Shown here piece after piece: positions 51,519-60,008 of a stretch of DNA of 64,000 nt. The stretch lies in assembly GCA_944319915.1 (NCBI GenBank), contig CALUEY010000009.1:1-64000 (forward strand). Direction: 5' to 3'. The position numbers and the translations under genes are program-made. Source of the DNA: an uncultured Prevotella sp. (GTDB taxonomy: Bacteria > Bacteroidota > Bacteroidia > Bacteroidales > Bacteroidaceae). The notes beneath the pieces are model-generated. The model did not search any database. It saw nothing but the letters and a program-made list of their open reading frames with translations, and was not told the DNA's origin. Numbering within the stretch: the first letter of the stretch is position 1; the number at the start of each line of letters is the position of its first letter.

Positions 51519-52718
51519 ATGGCAAAGAAGAAAGTGGTGGTGGCCTTTTCAGGCGGACTGGACACCTCTTACACAGTGATGAAGCTGGCCAAGGACGGCT
51601 GCGAAGTCTACGCCGCCTGCGCCAACACGGGCGGGTTCAGCCCCGAGCAGCTCAAGAAGAACGAAGAGAACGCCTACAAACTGGGCGCGGCGAAGTATGT
51701 AACGCTCGACGTCACCCACGAGTACTACGAGCGCTCGCTCAAGTACATGGTCTTCGGCAACGTGCTCCGCAACAACTGCTACCCTATCTCCGTTAGCTCC
51801 GAGCGCATATTCCAGGCCATGGCCATCGCCCGCTACGCCAACGAGATAGGCGCCGACGCCATTGCCCACGGCTCCACCGGGGCCGGCAACGACCAGATAC
51901 GCTTCGACATGACCTTCCTCGTCATGGCCCCGGGGGTGGAGATAATCACCCTTACGCGCGACAAGGCACTCTCGCGCAAGGAGGAGGTTGACTTCCTCAA
52001 CGCCAACGGCTTCAACGCCGACTTCGCCAAGCTTAAGTATTCTTACAACGTGGGCATCTGGGGAACGAGCATCTGCGGCGGCGAGCTGCTCGACCCAACG
52101 CAGGGCCTGCCCGAGGAAGCCTACCTAAAGCACGCCACCAAGAGCGGCGAGGAGGAGCTGCGCATAACCTTCTGCAAGGGCGAGATAGTGGCCGTTAACG
52201 GCGAGGAGTTTGCCGACAAGGTGGCCGCCATACAGCGCATCGAGGAGATAGGCGCCGCCTACGCCATAGGCCGCGACTGCAACGTGGGCGACACCATCAT
52301 AGGCATAAAGGGCCGCGTGGGCTTCGAGGCAGCCGCCCCCAAGCTCATCATCGAGGCCCACAGGCTGCTGGAGAAGTCTACGCTGAGCAAGTGGCAGCAG
52401 TATTGGAAGGACCAGGTGGCCAACTGGTACGGCATGTTCCTGCACGAAAGCCAGTACCTTGAGCCTGTCATGGCCGACATGGAGGCCATGCTCACCTCGT
52501 CGCAGCGCAACGTAAACGGCACCGCCATCCTGAAGCTGCGCCCCTACGGCTTCGAGACCGTGGGCGTGGATTCGCCCGACGACCTCACCAAGTCGAAGCT
52601 CGGCGAGTACGGCGAGATGCAGCACGGCTGGACAGCCGACGAGGCCAAGGGCTTCATCAAGGTGCTGAGCACGCCGCTGCGGGTGTACTACGGCATACAC
52701 AAGGGCGAAAGGCACTGA
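51519..52718 (+). CDS. argG: Argininosuccinate synthase
   Basis: The 399-aa enzyme joins citrulline and aspartate with ATP. Seen: the PP-loop VVAFSGGLDTSY (about 6-17), the citrulline/aspartate-binding AHGSTGAGNDQIRFD, and IWGTSICGGELLDP. It is the short Bacteroidetes-type ArgG. The substrate must be deacylated citrulline, so a deacylase encoded elsewhere is needed between ArgF' and this step. pspC follows after 3 bp. Confidence 0.97.
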   Translation: MAKKKVVVAFSGGLDTSYTVMKLAKDGCEVYAACANTGGFSPEQLKKNEENAYKLGAAKYVTLDVTHEYYERSLKYMVFGNVLRNNCYPISVSSERIFQAMAIARYANEIGADAIAHGSTGAGNDQIRFDMTFLVMAPGVEIITLTRDKALSRKEEVDFLNANGFNADFAKLKYSYNVGIWGTSICGGELLDPTQGLPEEAYLKHATKSGEEELRITFCKGEIVAVNGEEFADKVAAIQRIEEIGAAYAIGRDCNVGDTIIGIKGRVGFEAAAPKLIIEAHRLLEKSTLSKWQQYWKDQVANWYGMFLHESQYLEPVMADMEAMLTSSQRNVNGTAILKLRPYGFETVGVDSPDDLTKSKLGEYGEMQHGWTADEAKGFIKVLSTPLRVYYGIHKGERH

Positions 52719-52721
52719 GCC

Positions 52722-52919
52722 ATGTACAATGGGAAACGGCTCACACTGTCGGATGACAGGATGCTATGTGGCGTCTGCGGGGGCTTGGCCGAGTATTTCG
52801 GGCTCGACCCAACGCTCGTGCGCATAGCCTACGTGCTGCTCACCGTGTTCACCGCTTTCAGCGGAACAATCGTTTACATCATCCTTTACTGGATAATACC
52901 AAGCAAGTATAAGTTATGA
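52722..52919 (+). CDS. PspC-domain membrane protein
   Basis: The 65-aa protein is a stand-alone PspC domain: LCGVCGGLAEYFGLDPTLVR (15-34) followed by one membrane helix (IAYVLLTVFTAFSGTIVYIILYWIIP, in pieces, about 35-60). PspC is a membrane partner in the phage-shock envelope stress response. Its stop overlaps the argC start (ATGA at 52916-52919) and it follows argG by 3 bp, so it is translated as part of the arginine operon. Why an envelope protein is there is unknown. Confidence 0.93.
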   Translation: MYNGKRLTLSDDRMLCGVCGGLAEYFGLDPTLVRIAYVLLTVFTAFSGTIVYIILYWIIPSKYKL

Positions 52920-53884
52920 TAAGAGTTGGGATATTGGGCGCAGCCGGGTATACCGGAGGCGAGCTAATAAGGGTTTTGCTGGGCCACCCGGAGGCGGAGA
53001 TTGTGTTTGCCAACAGCGAGAGCAACGCCGGCAACGCCGTGGCCGACGTGCATGGCGGCCTCTTGGGCGACACGGAGCTGCGCTTCACCGGCGCCATGCC
53101 CTTCGATGAGGTCGACGTGGTGTTCTTCTGCTTCGGCCACGGCAAGAGCCAGGCTTTCCTCAGCGAGCACAGCGTGCCCGCCGGGGTGAGGGTAATCGAC
53201 CTCGCGCAAGACTTCCGCCTGGCCGCGCCGGGCAACGACTTCGTTTACGGCCTGCCCGAAATCCACCGCAGCCAGGTAGCCACGGCCACGCACGTGGCCA
53301 ACCCCGGGTGCTTCGCCACGTGCATACAGCTCGCCCTGCTGCCCGCAGCAAGGATGGGGCTGCTCACGGCCGACGTGATGGTGAACGCCATCACGGGGTC
53401 CACCGGGGCCGGCCAGAAGCCCGGGGCTACCACGCACTTCTCCTGGAGGGTTGACAACCTGAGCATATACAAGGCTTTCACGCACCAGCACGTGCCGGAA
53501 ATAAGGCAGAGCCTTGCCGAGGTGCAAGGCTCCGAGGTGGGCGCGATTGACTTCATACCCTACCGGGGCAACTTCGCTCGCGGCATCTTTGCCACCGCCG
53601 TGGTGCGCACCACGGCCGCCATCGACGACATAGTGGCGGCCTACAAGGACTTCTACGCGGGCGAGCCTTTCACCCACTATTCCGACCGGCCCGTCGACAT
53701 GAAGCAGGTGGTGAACACCAACAAGTGCCTCGTGCACTGCGACAAGCATGGCGACAAGCTCCTCGTGACCGCCTGCATCGACAACCTCCTGAAGGGTGCC
53801 GTGGGCCAGGCGGTGCAGAACATGAACATAATGTTCGGGCTGGAAGAAACTGCCGGGCTGAGGCTCAAGGCTTCTGCGTTCTAA
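52916..53884 (+). CDS. argC: N-acetyl-gamma-glutamyl-phosphate reductase
   Basis: The 322-aa NADP-dependent dehydrogenase makes N-acylglutamate semialdehyde. Seen: GAAGYTGGELIRVLLGHPEA (8-27) and the active-site cysteine in VANPGCFATCIQLAL. In this pathway it may act on the N-succinyl form. Start overlaps the pspC stop by 4 bp, suggesting translational coupling. Confidence 0.96.
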   Translation: MIRVGILGAAGYTGGELIRVLLGHPEAEIVFANSESNAGNAVADVHGGLLGDTELRFTGAMPFDEVDVVFFCFGHGKSQAFLSEHSVPAGVRVIDLAQDFRLAAPGNDFVYGLPEIHRSQVATATHVANPGCFATCIQLALLPAARMGLLTADVMVNAITGSTGAGQKPGATTHFSWRVDNLSIYKAFTHQHVPEIRQSLAEVQGSEVGAIDFIPYRGNFARGIFATAVVRTTAAIDDIVAAYKDFYAGEPFTHYSDRPVDMKQVVNTNKCLVHCDKHGDKLLVTACIDNLLKGAVGQAVQNMNIMFGLEETAGLRLKASAF

Positions 53885-53996
53885 GAGCGCAGGCCATGGC
53901 AAGGCCCGGCAAGGGCATCCCCGCCAACGCTTCCATCGTAGGGGCGCCCACGGGCGGAATGGTTTACATGATGACAAAAGTTTTAATCAGACAGCA

Positions 53997-55139
53997 ATGA
54001 AGTTATTTGACGTTTATCCCCTGTTCGACATAAACATCGTAAGGGGCAGCGGCTGCCACGTGTGGGATGCCGACGGCAACGAATACCTCGACCTCTACGG
54101 AGGCCACGCCGTGATAAGCATAGGCCACTGCCACCCCCACTACGTGGAGATGATGACCGCCCAGCTGGGCCGCCTGGGCTTTTACAGCAACTCGGTCGTA
54201 AACTCCCTGCAGGCCGAGCTGGCCTTGAGGCTGGGCCGGGCCAGCGGCTATGAAGACTACCAGCTGTTCCTCATCAACAGCGGGGCTGAGGCCAACGAGA
54301 ACGCACTGAAGCTGGCCTCGTTCGCCAACGGGCGCACCCGCGTGCTCTCGGCGCAGAAAGCGTTCCACGGGCGCACGTCGCTGGCTGTCGAGGCTACCGA
54401 CAACCCCAAGCTCATAGCGCCCATCAACGCCGGAGGCCACGTTACTTACCTGCCGCTGAACGACCTCGCAGCGTGGGAGGCCGAGCTGGCCAAGGGCGAC
54501 GTGTGCGCCTGCATCATCGAGTGCATACAGGGCGTGGGCGGCATCCGCCTGGCCACGCCGGAGTTTGCCCAGGGGCTGGCCGAGGCCTGCCGCCGCCACG
54601 GCGCGGTGCTCATCTGCGACGAGATACAGTGCGGCTACGGGCGCAGCGGGCGCTTCTTCGCCCACCAGTGGCTCGGCATAAGGCCCGACCTCATCACCGT
54701 GGCCAAGGGCATAGGCAACGGCTTCCCCATGGGCGCGGTGCTCATCTCGCCCCGGTTCAAGCCTCAGTACGGGCAGCTCGGCACCACCTTCGGCGGCAAC
54801 CACCTTGCCTGCACAGCCGCACTGGCCGTGCTCGACGTGATGGAGCAGGAGCACCTCGTGGACAACGCCCGCCAGGCCGGCGCCTACCTCATGGACAGCC
54901 TGCGCCTGCTGCAGGCCGAATGCCCCCACATCACCGATGTGCGCGGCCGCGGGCTGATGGTGGGCATAGAGCTTGACGTGCCATACAAGGAGGTGCGCAA
55001 CAGCCTCGTGTACAACGAGCGCGTGTTCACCGGCTGCTCCGGCACCAACACGCTGCGCCTGCTTCCGCCGCTCTGCCTCACCAAGGGCCAGGCCGACGAG
55101 TTTGTGCAGAAGTTGCGCAAGTGCCTCGCCGCGCTGTGA
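53997..55139 (+). CDS. argD: N-acyl-ornithine aminotransferase
   Basis: The 380-aa PLP enzyme is a class III aminotransferase (GGHAVISIGHCHPHYVE near the start, INSGAEANENALKLA, CDEIQCGYGRSGRFFAHQWL, and the PLP-binding lysine in ITVAKGIGNGFPMGA). It converts the N-acylglutamate semialdehyde to N-acylornithine, the substrate of ArgF'. It follows argC after 112 bp and precedes proC. Confidence 0.96.
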   Translation: MKLFDVYPLFDINIVRGSGCHVWDADGNEYLDLYGGHAVISIGHCHPHYVEMMTAQLGRLGFYSNSVVNSLQAELALRLGRASGYEDYQLFLINSGAEANENALKLASFANGRTRVLSAQKAFHGRTSLAVEATDNPKLIAPINAGGHVTYLPLNDLAAWEAELAKGDVCACIIECIQGVGGIRLATPEFAQGLAEACRRHGAVLICDEIQCGYGRSGRFFAHQWLGIRPDLITVAKGIGNGFPMGAVLISPRFKPQYGQLGTTFGGNHLACTAALAVLDVMEQEHLVDNARQAGAYLMDSLRLLQAECPHITDVRGRGLMVGIELDVPYKEVRNSLVYNERVFTGCSGTNTLRLLPPLCLTKGQADEFVQKLRKCLAAL

Positions 55140-55167
55140 TTGTAAATCAACATTAAAGCATGCTGAC

Positions 55168-55962
55168 ATGAAGAAAATAGCCATTATAGGCGCAGGGGCC
55201 ATGGGAGGCTCGCTCGCCGAGGGACTGCTGGGCAGCGGACAGTTCGCCCCGAAAGACATAACCGTGGCCGACCCGTCGGCCGGGCGGCTTGAACCACTGG
55301 CCGCGCAGGGGGCCACCGTAACCACCGACAACGTGCAGGCCGCCGCCGGGGCCGACGTGGTGATGGTGGTCGTGAAGCCATGGGTGGTGGAAAAGGTGCT
55401 CCGCCAGATAGCCCCCGTGCTGGGCGGAGGCAGCCGCATGCTGGTGGTGGTGGCCGCCGGGGTGGGCGGTGCCGACGTGATGGCGTGGGTGGGCGAATGC
55501 CCCGGAGGCGCACCCGCCACATTCCTTGCCATACCCAACATAGCCGCCGCAAGGCAGTGCTCCATGACCTTCGTAGTGCCGGTGGCCGCCACAGAGGGGC
55601 AGACAGCCGCCGTAAGCTCCGTGTTCGGCGCAGTGGGGCATACCATCGTCACCGAGGAGCGGTTGCTCGCCGCCGGGACCACGCTCGCCTCGTGCGGCAT
55701 TGCCTACGCCATGCGCTACGTGCGCGCAGCTGCCGAGGGCGGCGTGGAGCTGGGCTTCCGCGCCGATGAGGCCACCGCCATAGTGCTCCAGACGGTGCGT
55801 GGGGCCGTGGAGCTGCTACAGGCCGGGGGCGGGCACCCCGAGGCGGCAATCGACAAGGTGACCACGCCGGGCGGGGTGACCATCCGCGGACTGAACGAGA
55901 TGGAGCACGCGGGCTTCACCAGCGCCGTCATCCGTGGCCTCAAGGCCGGCCTCAAGGCTTGA
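55168..55962 (+). CDS. proC: Pyrroline-5-carboxylate reductase
   Basis: The 264-aa enzyme makes the last step of proline synthesis. Seen: the Rossmann start MKKIAIIGAGAMGGSLAEGL, DVVMVVVKPW near 70, and the C-terminal signature TTPGGVTIRGLNEMEHAG. ATG 55168 starts right at the Rossmann motif. It closes the arginine operon, so with proBA at the left the full proline route is in the window. Confidence 0.96.
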   Translation: MKKIAIIGAGAMGGSLAEGLLGSGQFAPKDITVADPSAGRLEPLAAQGATVTTDNVQAAAGADVVMVVVKPWVVEKVLRQIAPVLGGGSRMLVVVAAGVGGADVMAWVGECPGGAPATFLAIPNIAAARQCSMTFVVPVAATEGQTAAVSSVFGAVGHTIVTEERLLAAGTTLASCGIAYAMRYVRAAAEGGVELGFRADEATAIVLQTVRGAVELLQAGGGHPEAAIDKVTTPGGVTIRGLNEMEHAGFTSAVIRGLKAGLKA

Positions 55963-56052
55963 GCGCGGCCCTGCCGGGGCCGGCAGGCGCTGGTTGCTGC
56001 GGCTTTTTTGCGCCATGGCGGGGCTGGCTGCGGCTAAATAATGGGCCAAACG

Positions 56053-56084
56053 TTTGGCCGTTACGGGAAATATCCTTACCTTTG
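56053..56084 (+). promoter_or_regulatory. Promoter of tRNA-Leu, with a 16-bp palindrome over the -33 box
   Basis: TTTG (56053-56056) and TACCTTTG (56077-56084) are 20 bp apart. The -33 box is part of a perfect palindrome GGCCAAACGTTTGGCC (56044-56059), which has the same core as the 22-nt repeat units. Confidence 0.75.
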
Positions 56085-56115
56085 CAAATGGGTTGGCGGC
56101 CACGCCGCCGAGGCT

Positions 56116-56201
56116 GCCGCAATGGTGGAATTGGTAGACACGAGGGACTTAAAATCCCTTGGCCAGAAATGGCCGTGCGGGTTCGAGTCCCGCTCGCGGC
56201 A
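56116..56201 (+). tRNA. tRNA-Leu (anticodon TAA)
   Basis: Acceptor arms GCCGCAA and TCGCGGC (one mismatch) pair; the anticodon loop CTTAAAA gives TAA; a long variable arm (TGGCCAGAAATGGCCG) marks a class II tRNA. Confidence 0.93.
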
Positions 56202-56258
56202 CAGACAAACACCGTAACAACACAGCAAATGAAAATTTCTTAACAGCAATTGCTAAGG

Positions 56259-56293
56259 CCAAGGCAGCCCGTGATGGGTAGCCTTGGTTTTTT
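56259..56293 (+). terminator. Terminator after tRNA-Leu
   Basis: CCAAGGC (56259-56265) pairs with GCCTTGG (56281-56287), with an inner CCC/GGG pairing, followed by TTTTTT. The rest of the 360-bp gap holds A-rich sequence and the next promoter. Confidence 0.85.
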
Positions 56294-56531
56294 GTTGCCC
56301 GCAATCCCCCTGCCTGGCCATGCTGTCGGGGCTGTCGGTGCGCGTCTGGATGTGGAAGCTTCCGTGGCAATCTGCGTGGGAAAACAAAGGAAGGCATATA
56401 TATAAAAAAAGCACGTGTAACACTCGTGCAAGGCACGAGAACCAAAAAACGGAGAAATGCCGCAAACGCCCGGTTTGGGTTAAAATACATTAACCCTATG
56501 TTACGGTTGAGGCTATTTCGTGTCATATAGG

Positions 56532-56539
56532 TAACTTTG
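56532..56539 (+). promoter_or_regulatory. -7 box TAACTTTG of the GH43-like gene
   Basis: TAACTTTG fits TAnnTTTG and lies 24 bp before the ATG; no good -33 box is seen. Confidence 0.5.
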
Positions 56540-56562
56540 TAAGGCAGAAACCAAAATTAAGC

Positions 56563-58221
56563 ATGATGATTGAAAGACTGACGAGGGCGGCTCTGGGCCG
56601 CGTGGCGGCCTGGGCCGTGGCCCTGGGCTGCTGCACCGCAGCCGTGGCCCAGCAGGCGGCAGGCGGCGAGGGCAAGTTCCTGCGCATAGAGAACGACCGC
56701 TTCTGGACAGCGGCCGACAGTGTGCCTATATACAGCCAGGGCGGGGGCATCTTCCGCTTTGCCGACCCGGCCACGGGGCAGCAGAGGTATTACTGGTATG
56801 GCGTGCGCTACGAGCAGGCGGAGCAGTACAGGCTCGACCCGAGCCTTACGCCCGAGGGCGTGACGTTCCGCTCGGTGACGTGCTACAGCTCCGACGACCT
56901 CGTGAACTGGCGCTTTGAGGGCGACGTGCTCACGCGCGACGAGCTGCGCGAGAACGTGGGCAACCGCTCCACGTGGGTGGGCCGCCTGGGCGTGGCCTAC
57001 GTGAAGGAGCTTGGCAGGTATGCCATGTTCATACAGCACGCGGCCATGTCGTCGGAGAGCGCAGTGCTCATCGCGCTGGCCGATTCGCCCACGGGCCGCT
57101 TCAAGTGGCACCGCTGGATAAGCATGTACGGCATGATAGGCACCCACAACACGGGCGACCAGACAGTGTTCACCGACGAGGACACCGGCAAGTCGTACCT
57201 GATTTACTCCTATGGCCGTGGCCGCAACCGCATCTACGTATCCGAGATAGGCGTAAAGGACGGCGGCGTGGGCCTGCTCGACTGCCACGAGGTGTACCGG
57301 GGTGCCGGGCGCGAGGGCAACTGCATGTTCAAGTTCAGGGGCAAGTACTACATGTGCGCCTCCGACCTCTACGGCTGGGATTCGTCACATGCCTACTGGC
57401 TCGTGGCCGACGACATACACGGACCTTACGTACCGAAGGACAGCATGGAGGTGATGGACGGGTGCATGACCGACTATGCGCACGTCACTCAGACGGGATT
57501 CTTCGTCACCGTGCGCGGAACGAAGCAGGAAACCGTGGTGTACTGCGGCGACCGCTGGGCCGACTTCGCGGGCAACGGGCTGGGCTACAACCAGTGGTGC
57601 CCGCTGTCGTTCAACGGCGACAGGCCTTTCTTCAACTCGCTCAGCGCCTGGGAGCTTAACTCCAAGACTGGCGAGTGGCGGGTGGCCCCGGGCAACAACT
57701 ACGTGCTCAACGGCAGCTTCGAGGCCGACAGACGCAAGATTCCAAGCCCCGTGAAGCCCCGGCAGGAGTTCCTGCGAGGGTGGACTACGGAGTTCATCAG
57801 CGGCACAAAGGTGGTAAACGGCAATCCCGACTCGCTTACGCTCAACTACTTCAACACGCGCGACGACCGCCGCCACGTAACCGGCGAGAAGAGCCTGAAC
57901 ATCACAGACACAAGGGACTTTGACCGGCGAGTGAGCCAGCAGATAACCGCCATGCCTTATGTTGACCTGCCCGACGGCACCTACTCGCTATCGGCCACGG
58001 TGTGCTGGGACGGTGACTTCGACCGCCTCGTGATGTATGCCGAGAGCGGTGGGGAGCGCGAGGCCCGCAACCTGACCCGCGCCAAGCGGGGCCGTTGGGA
58101 GCGGCTGAGCATAAAGGAACTGAAGGTGAGCGGAGGCCGCGCCGTGGTTGGCTTCCGCGCCAAGGGCAAGGCCGGGGCCTACTGCCGCATCGACGACGTT
58201 GAGCTGGTTAGGGTGAAGTAG
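56563..58221 (+). CDS. Secreted GH43-like glycoside hydrolase with C-terminal carbohydrate-binding-like domain
   Basis: The 552-aa protein has a signal peptide (about 1-29, ending VAQQ). A five-bladed propeller-like domain (about 40-375) resembles GH43 subfamilies of the AHGGG/YYWYGE kind, but has YSQGGGIFRF and YYWYGVRY, so residues usual at those points differ. A beta-sandwich follows (about 380-552, NNYVLNGSFEADRRKIPSP, LPDGTYSLSATVCWDGDF), like CBM4/9-type modules. It should act on plant or host galactan- or arabinan-like glycans outside the cytoplasm; substrate is not readable. It stands alone between tRNA-Leu and yicC, without SusCD. Confidence 0.8.
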   Translation: MMIERLTRAALGRVAAWAVALGCCTAAVAQQAAGGEGKFLRIENDRFWTAADSVPIYSQGGGIFRFADPATGQQRYYWYGVRYEQAEQYRLDPSLTPEGVTFRSVTCYSSDDLVNWRFEGDVLTRDELRENVGNRSTWVGRLGVAYVKELGRYAMFIQHAAMSSESAVLIALADSPTGRFKWHRWISMYGMIGTHNTGDQTVFTDEDTGKSYLIYSYGRGRNRIYVSEIGVKDGGVGLLDCHEVYRGAGREGNCMFKFRGKYYMCASDLYGWDSSHAYWLVADDIHGPYVPKDSMEVMDGCMTDYAHVTQTGFFVTVRGTKQETVVYCGDRWADFAGNGLGYNQWCPLSFNGDRPFFNSLSAWELNSKTGEWRVAPGNNYVLNGSFEADRRKIPSPVKPRQEFLRGWTTEFISGTKVVNGNPDSLTLNYFNTRDDRRHVTGEKSLNITDTRDFDRRVSQQITAMPYVDLPDGTYSLSATVCWDGDFDRLVMYAESGGEREARNLTRAKRGRWERLSIKELKVSGGRAVVGFRAKGKAGAYCRIDDVELVRVK

Positions 58222-58291
58222 CCCTCAAGCAGTCTCCCTGCTCCCGCCTTCTGAAAAAAGTTCCCCTCGCTTGCATCCCGCCGGGAAAAAA

Positions 58292-58372
58292 GCATTATCT
58301 TTGCATAAAATAAGCTGCGCTCGGGAAACTGTGAGCAAGCTCACTTTCCGCTCGCTTGCATTATCTTTGCAT
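58292..58372 (+). repeat. Palindromic promoter-bearing repeat, copy 2, with 15-bp flanking direct repeats
   Basis: The core (58307-58372) starts AAAATAAGCTGCGCTCGGGA and has an inverted repeat GTGAGC AAGCTCAC with GGGAAA/TTTCC around it. GCATTATCTTTGCAT occurs both just before it (58292-58306) and at its end (58358-58372), so the -7 box TATCTTTG is present twice (58296-58303 and 58362-58369). It drives yicC. Confidence 0.82.
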
Positions 58373-58429
58373 TTGCCGCGCAGGCGGAGCACATACCTAA
58401 TTTATATGTAAACAAAACATACAACGCAC

Positions 58430-59305
58430 ATGATACAGTCCATGACAGGCTACGGCAAGGCCGTCGTAACCTACGGAGAAAAGAAAATCTGCGTAGAGAT
58501 AAAGTCGCTCAACAGCAAGTCGCTCGACCTCTCCACGCGCATGGCGCCACTCTACCGCGAAAAGGAAATGGAGATACGCCAGCTCATAGCGGCCAAGCTG
58601 GAGCGCGGCAAGGTGGACTTCACCATCTGGATTGAGAAAGACGCCGGGGCCGATGCCACGCCGGTGAACGCCGCCCTCGTGGAGAACTACTACCGGCAGC
58701 TGAAGGACATAGCCGCCCGCACGGGCATACCAGAGCCGCAAGACTGGTTTGCCACGCTGCTCAGGATGCCCGACGTGCTCACCAAGACCGAGCAGGAAAC
58801 CCTCGACGAGGGCGAGTGGGAGGCCGTGCGCATGGCCATAGGCGACGCCATGGCCCGCCTCATGGACTTCCGCAGGCAGGAGGGCGAGGCCCTGCAGCGC
58901 AAGTTTGCCGAGAAGATAAGCAACATCTCGGCACTGCTCGCGGCCATTGAGCCTTACGAGAAGCAGCGCGTGGAGAAGATAAAGGCCCGCATAACAGAGG
59001 GCCTGAAGGCCATACCCGAGGTGGAGTACGACAAGAACCGACTTGAGCAGGAGCTTATCTACTACATAGAGAAGCTCGACATCAGCGAGGAAAAGCAGCG
59101 CCTGGCCAACCACCTGAAGTACTTCAGCGAGACCATGGACGAGGGCCACGGCCAGGGAAAGAAGCTCGGCTTCATAGCCCAGGAGATGGGCCGCGAGATC
59201 AACACCACCGGCTCGAAGAGCAACAACGCCGAGATGCAGAACCTCGTGGTGAAGATGAAGGACGAGCTGGAGCAGATAAAGGAGCAGGTGCTCAACGTGC
59301 TCTGA
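58430..59305 (+). CDS. yicC: YicC-family endoribonuclease
   Basis: The 291-aa protein matches YicC from end to end: MIQSMTGYGKAV at the start, EIKSLNSKSLDLSTRMAPLY, and the C-terminal DUF1732 part ending GREINTTGSKSNNAEMQNLV. YicC is an RNase linked to small-RNA and mRNA turnover. It is followed by gmk and nadD in the same direction, a common order. Confidence 0.95.
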   Translation: MIQSMTGYGKAVVTYGEKKICVEIKSLNSKSLDLSTRMAPLYREKEMEIRQLIAAKLERGKVDFTIWIEKDAGADATPVNAALVENYYRQLKDIAARTGIPEPQDWFATLLRMPDVLTKTEQETLDEGEWEAVRMAIGDAMARLMDFRRQEGEALQRKFAEKISNISALLAAIEPYEKQRVEKIKARITEGLKAIPEVEYDKNRLEQELIYYIEKLDISEEKQRLANHLKYFSETMDEGHGQGKKLGFIAQEMGREINTTGSKSNNAEMQNLVVKMKDELEQIKEQVLNVL

Positions 59306-59420
59306 GGCACAAGGAGGGAGGAATCGGGAGGCAGGATGATGGAGCTAAGGGGGCAGGGCGCAAAATGCCAGTCTCCCGCACCCTGCCACCCGCTTCCCCA
59401 AACAAATAACCCAAGCAAGT

Positions 59421-59993
59421 ATGTCCGGCAAGCTGATAATATTCTCCGCCCCGAGCGGAACAGGCAAAAGCACCATAATTAACTGGCTCATGGCGCACAA
59501 GGAGCTGCGCCTGGCGTTCTCCGTGTCATGCACCAGCCGCCCGCCGCGCGGGTCCGAGCGCGACGGCGTGGAATATTTCTTCCTGTCGCCCGGCGAGTTC
59601 CGCAGGCGGATAGCCGCAGGCGAGTTCCTTGAGTATGAGGAAGTTTACCAAGACCGCTTCTACGGCACGCTCAAGTCGCAGGTTGACAGGCAGCTGGCCG
59701 CCGGCGACAACGTTGTGCTCGACGTCGACGTGAAGGGCGGCTGCAACATCAAGGCCCACTATGGCGACCGCGCCTTGAGCGTGTTCATACAGCCGCCGTC
59801 GGTTGATGAGCTGCGCCGCAGGCTCGAAAGCCGCGGCACCGACGCCCCCGACGTGATAGCCCAGCGGCTGGCGCGGGCCGAGTTTGAGCTTGGCTTCGCC
59901 GGCGGGTTCGACCGTGTGGTGGTCAACGACGACCTCGCCAAGGCCGAGGCCGAGGTGCTTACGATAGTCACGGAGTTCATTGGCGGCCACTGA
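59421..59993 (+). CDS. gmk: Guanylate kinase
   Basis: The 190-aa enzyme phosphorylates GMP to GDP. Seen: P-loop SAPSGTGKSTI (about 8-18), SCTSRPPRGSERDGVEYFF for GMP binding, and the lid region ESRGTDAPDVIAQRL. It lies 115 bp after yicC; nadD follows after 15 bp. Confidence 0.97.
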   Translation: MSGKLIIFSAPSGTGKSTIINWLMAHKELRLAFSVSCTSRPPRGSERDGVEYFFLSPGEFRRRIAAGEFLEYEEVYQDRFYGTLKSQVDRQLAAGDNVVLDVDVKGGCNIKAHYGDRALSVFIQPPSVDELRRRLESRGTDAPDVIAQRLARAEFELGFAGGFDRVVVNDDLAKAEAEVLTIVTEFIGGH

Positions 59994-60008
59994 GGCCGCC
60001 CCCGCGCC

